Part shown: positions 14,025 to 14,254 of the stretch, piece by piece
Numbering within the stretch: position 1 is the stretch's first letter
Layout: each line of letters begins with the position of its first letter
DNA from: Gammaproteobacteria bacterium
GTDB lineage: Bacteria > Pseudomonadota > Gammaproteobacteria > Pseudomonadales > Halieaceae
Direction of reading: 5' to 3'
Assembly (NCBI GenBank): GCA_002748505.1
Contig: PDSN01000098.1
Location: 1 to 14,254, forward strand
DNA length: 14,254 nt
Translations under genes and position numbers: made by a program
The notes under the pieces: model-generated
What the model saw: only the letters and a program-made list of their open reading frames with translations
Database searches by the model: none
What the model was told of the DNA's origin: nothing

Positions 14025-14254
14025 AGACACTTATAAAACTAGCATTTGTAGTTTCAGTATTCGCTGTGCTATAACCCCCACTCACAGCACAGAAAGAAGT
14101 CAACGCTCAATCGCCGAGCAAGCATTTGCCGATGGCATTGGTACAGCTTGTCACTTCGAATTTCGCAAAATGCAACGAGCGCAGGAAGTAAACGTGGAAT
14201 ACGTTTCAGCTTGAGTCCGATGAGCTCTAAATAGCTGACGCTGCCTGGAAAAAA
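14025..14254. other. Right edge, no gene seen
   Basis: I find no credible coding sequence in these 230 bases. Two hairpins are visible: CTGTGCT (14064-14070) with AGCACAG (14086-14092), and AAACGT (14190-14195) with ACGTTT (14201-14206) around a 5-base loop. Neither has a T-tract. The stretch may belong to the accessory block continuing out of the window. Confidence 0.35.

Overview
The window reads as chromosomal DNA of a Gram-negative, probably aquatic gammaproteobacterium. The signs are a TonB-dependent outer-membrane receptor, two predicted outer-membrane lipoproteins, a TorR/TorS-like phosphorelay, a CspA-type cold-shock protein and GC-rich, gammaproteobacterial-looking coding sequence. 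A Cellvibrionales-like marine organism is my guess, but no rRNA or other phylogenetic marker is present. No mobile-element gene, tRNA, rRNA or CRISPR array was found.

Layout. (1) 1-606: a cold-shock gene on the minus strand, with its terminator and a long 5' leader. (2) 748-2815, plus strand: two tandem secreted or membrane-anchored proteins ending in Lcl/DUF1566 domains. The first has an unusual build: an N-terminal extracytoplasmic domain, a CTERM-like membrane segment, a second signal-peptide-like segment, a short beta-type domain and then DUF1566. (3) 3150-6106, plus strand: a 966-residue TonB-dependent receptor with a clear intrinsic terminator. (4) 9987-6148, minus strand: an operon of an OmpR-family TorR-like response regulator, a TorS-like hybrid histidine kinase (HK-REC-HPt) and a small periplasmic solute-binding protein, packed with a 14-nt gap and a short overlap. 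(5) 10181-12999, plus strand, divergent from the regulator: a two-gene operon with an ATGA overlap. It encodes an M14 metallocarboxypeptidase-like lipoprotein and an N-acyl-D-amino-acid deacylase-like amidohydrolase lipoprotein. (6) 13000-14254: an AT-richer accessory stretch with a minus-strand PIN toxin / RHH antitoxin pair. It has a palindromic operator candidate, is flanked by two direct copies of an 85-104 bp repeat, and carries a sequence resembling half of an integron attC site.

How the genes may work together (inference). The TonB receptor, the periplasmic-binding-protein-assisted phosphorelay and the divergent peptidase/deacylase lipoprotein operon could form one locus that senses, imports and degrades peptides or N-acylated (D-)amino-acid compounds. 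The regulator and the hydrolase operon share one 193-bp divergent intergenic region. The DUF1566 pair looks like separate surface or adhesion proteins. The toxin-antitoxin block is probably a later arrival beside the hydrolase operon.
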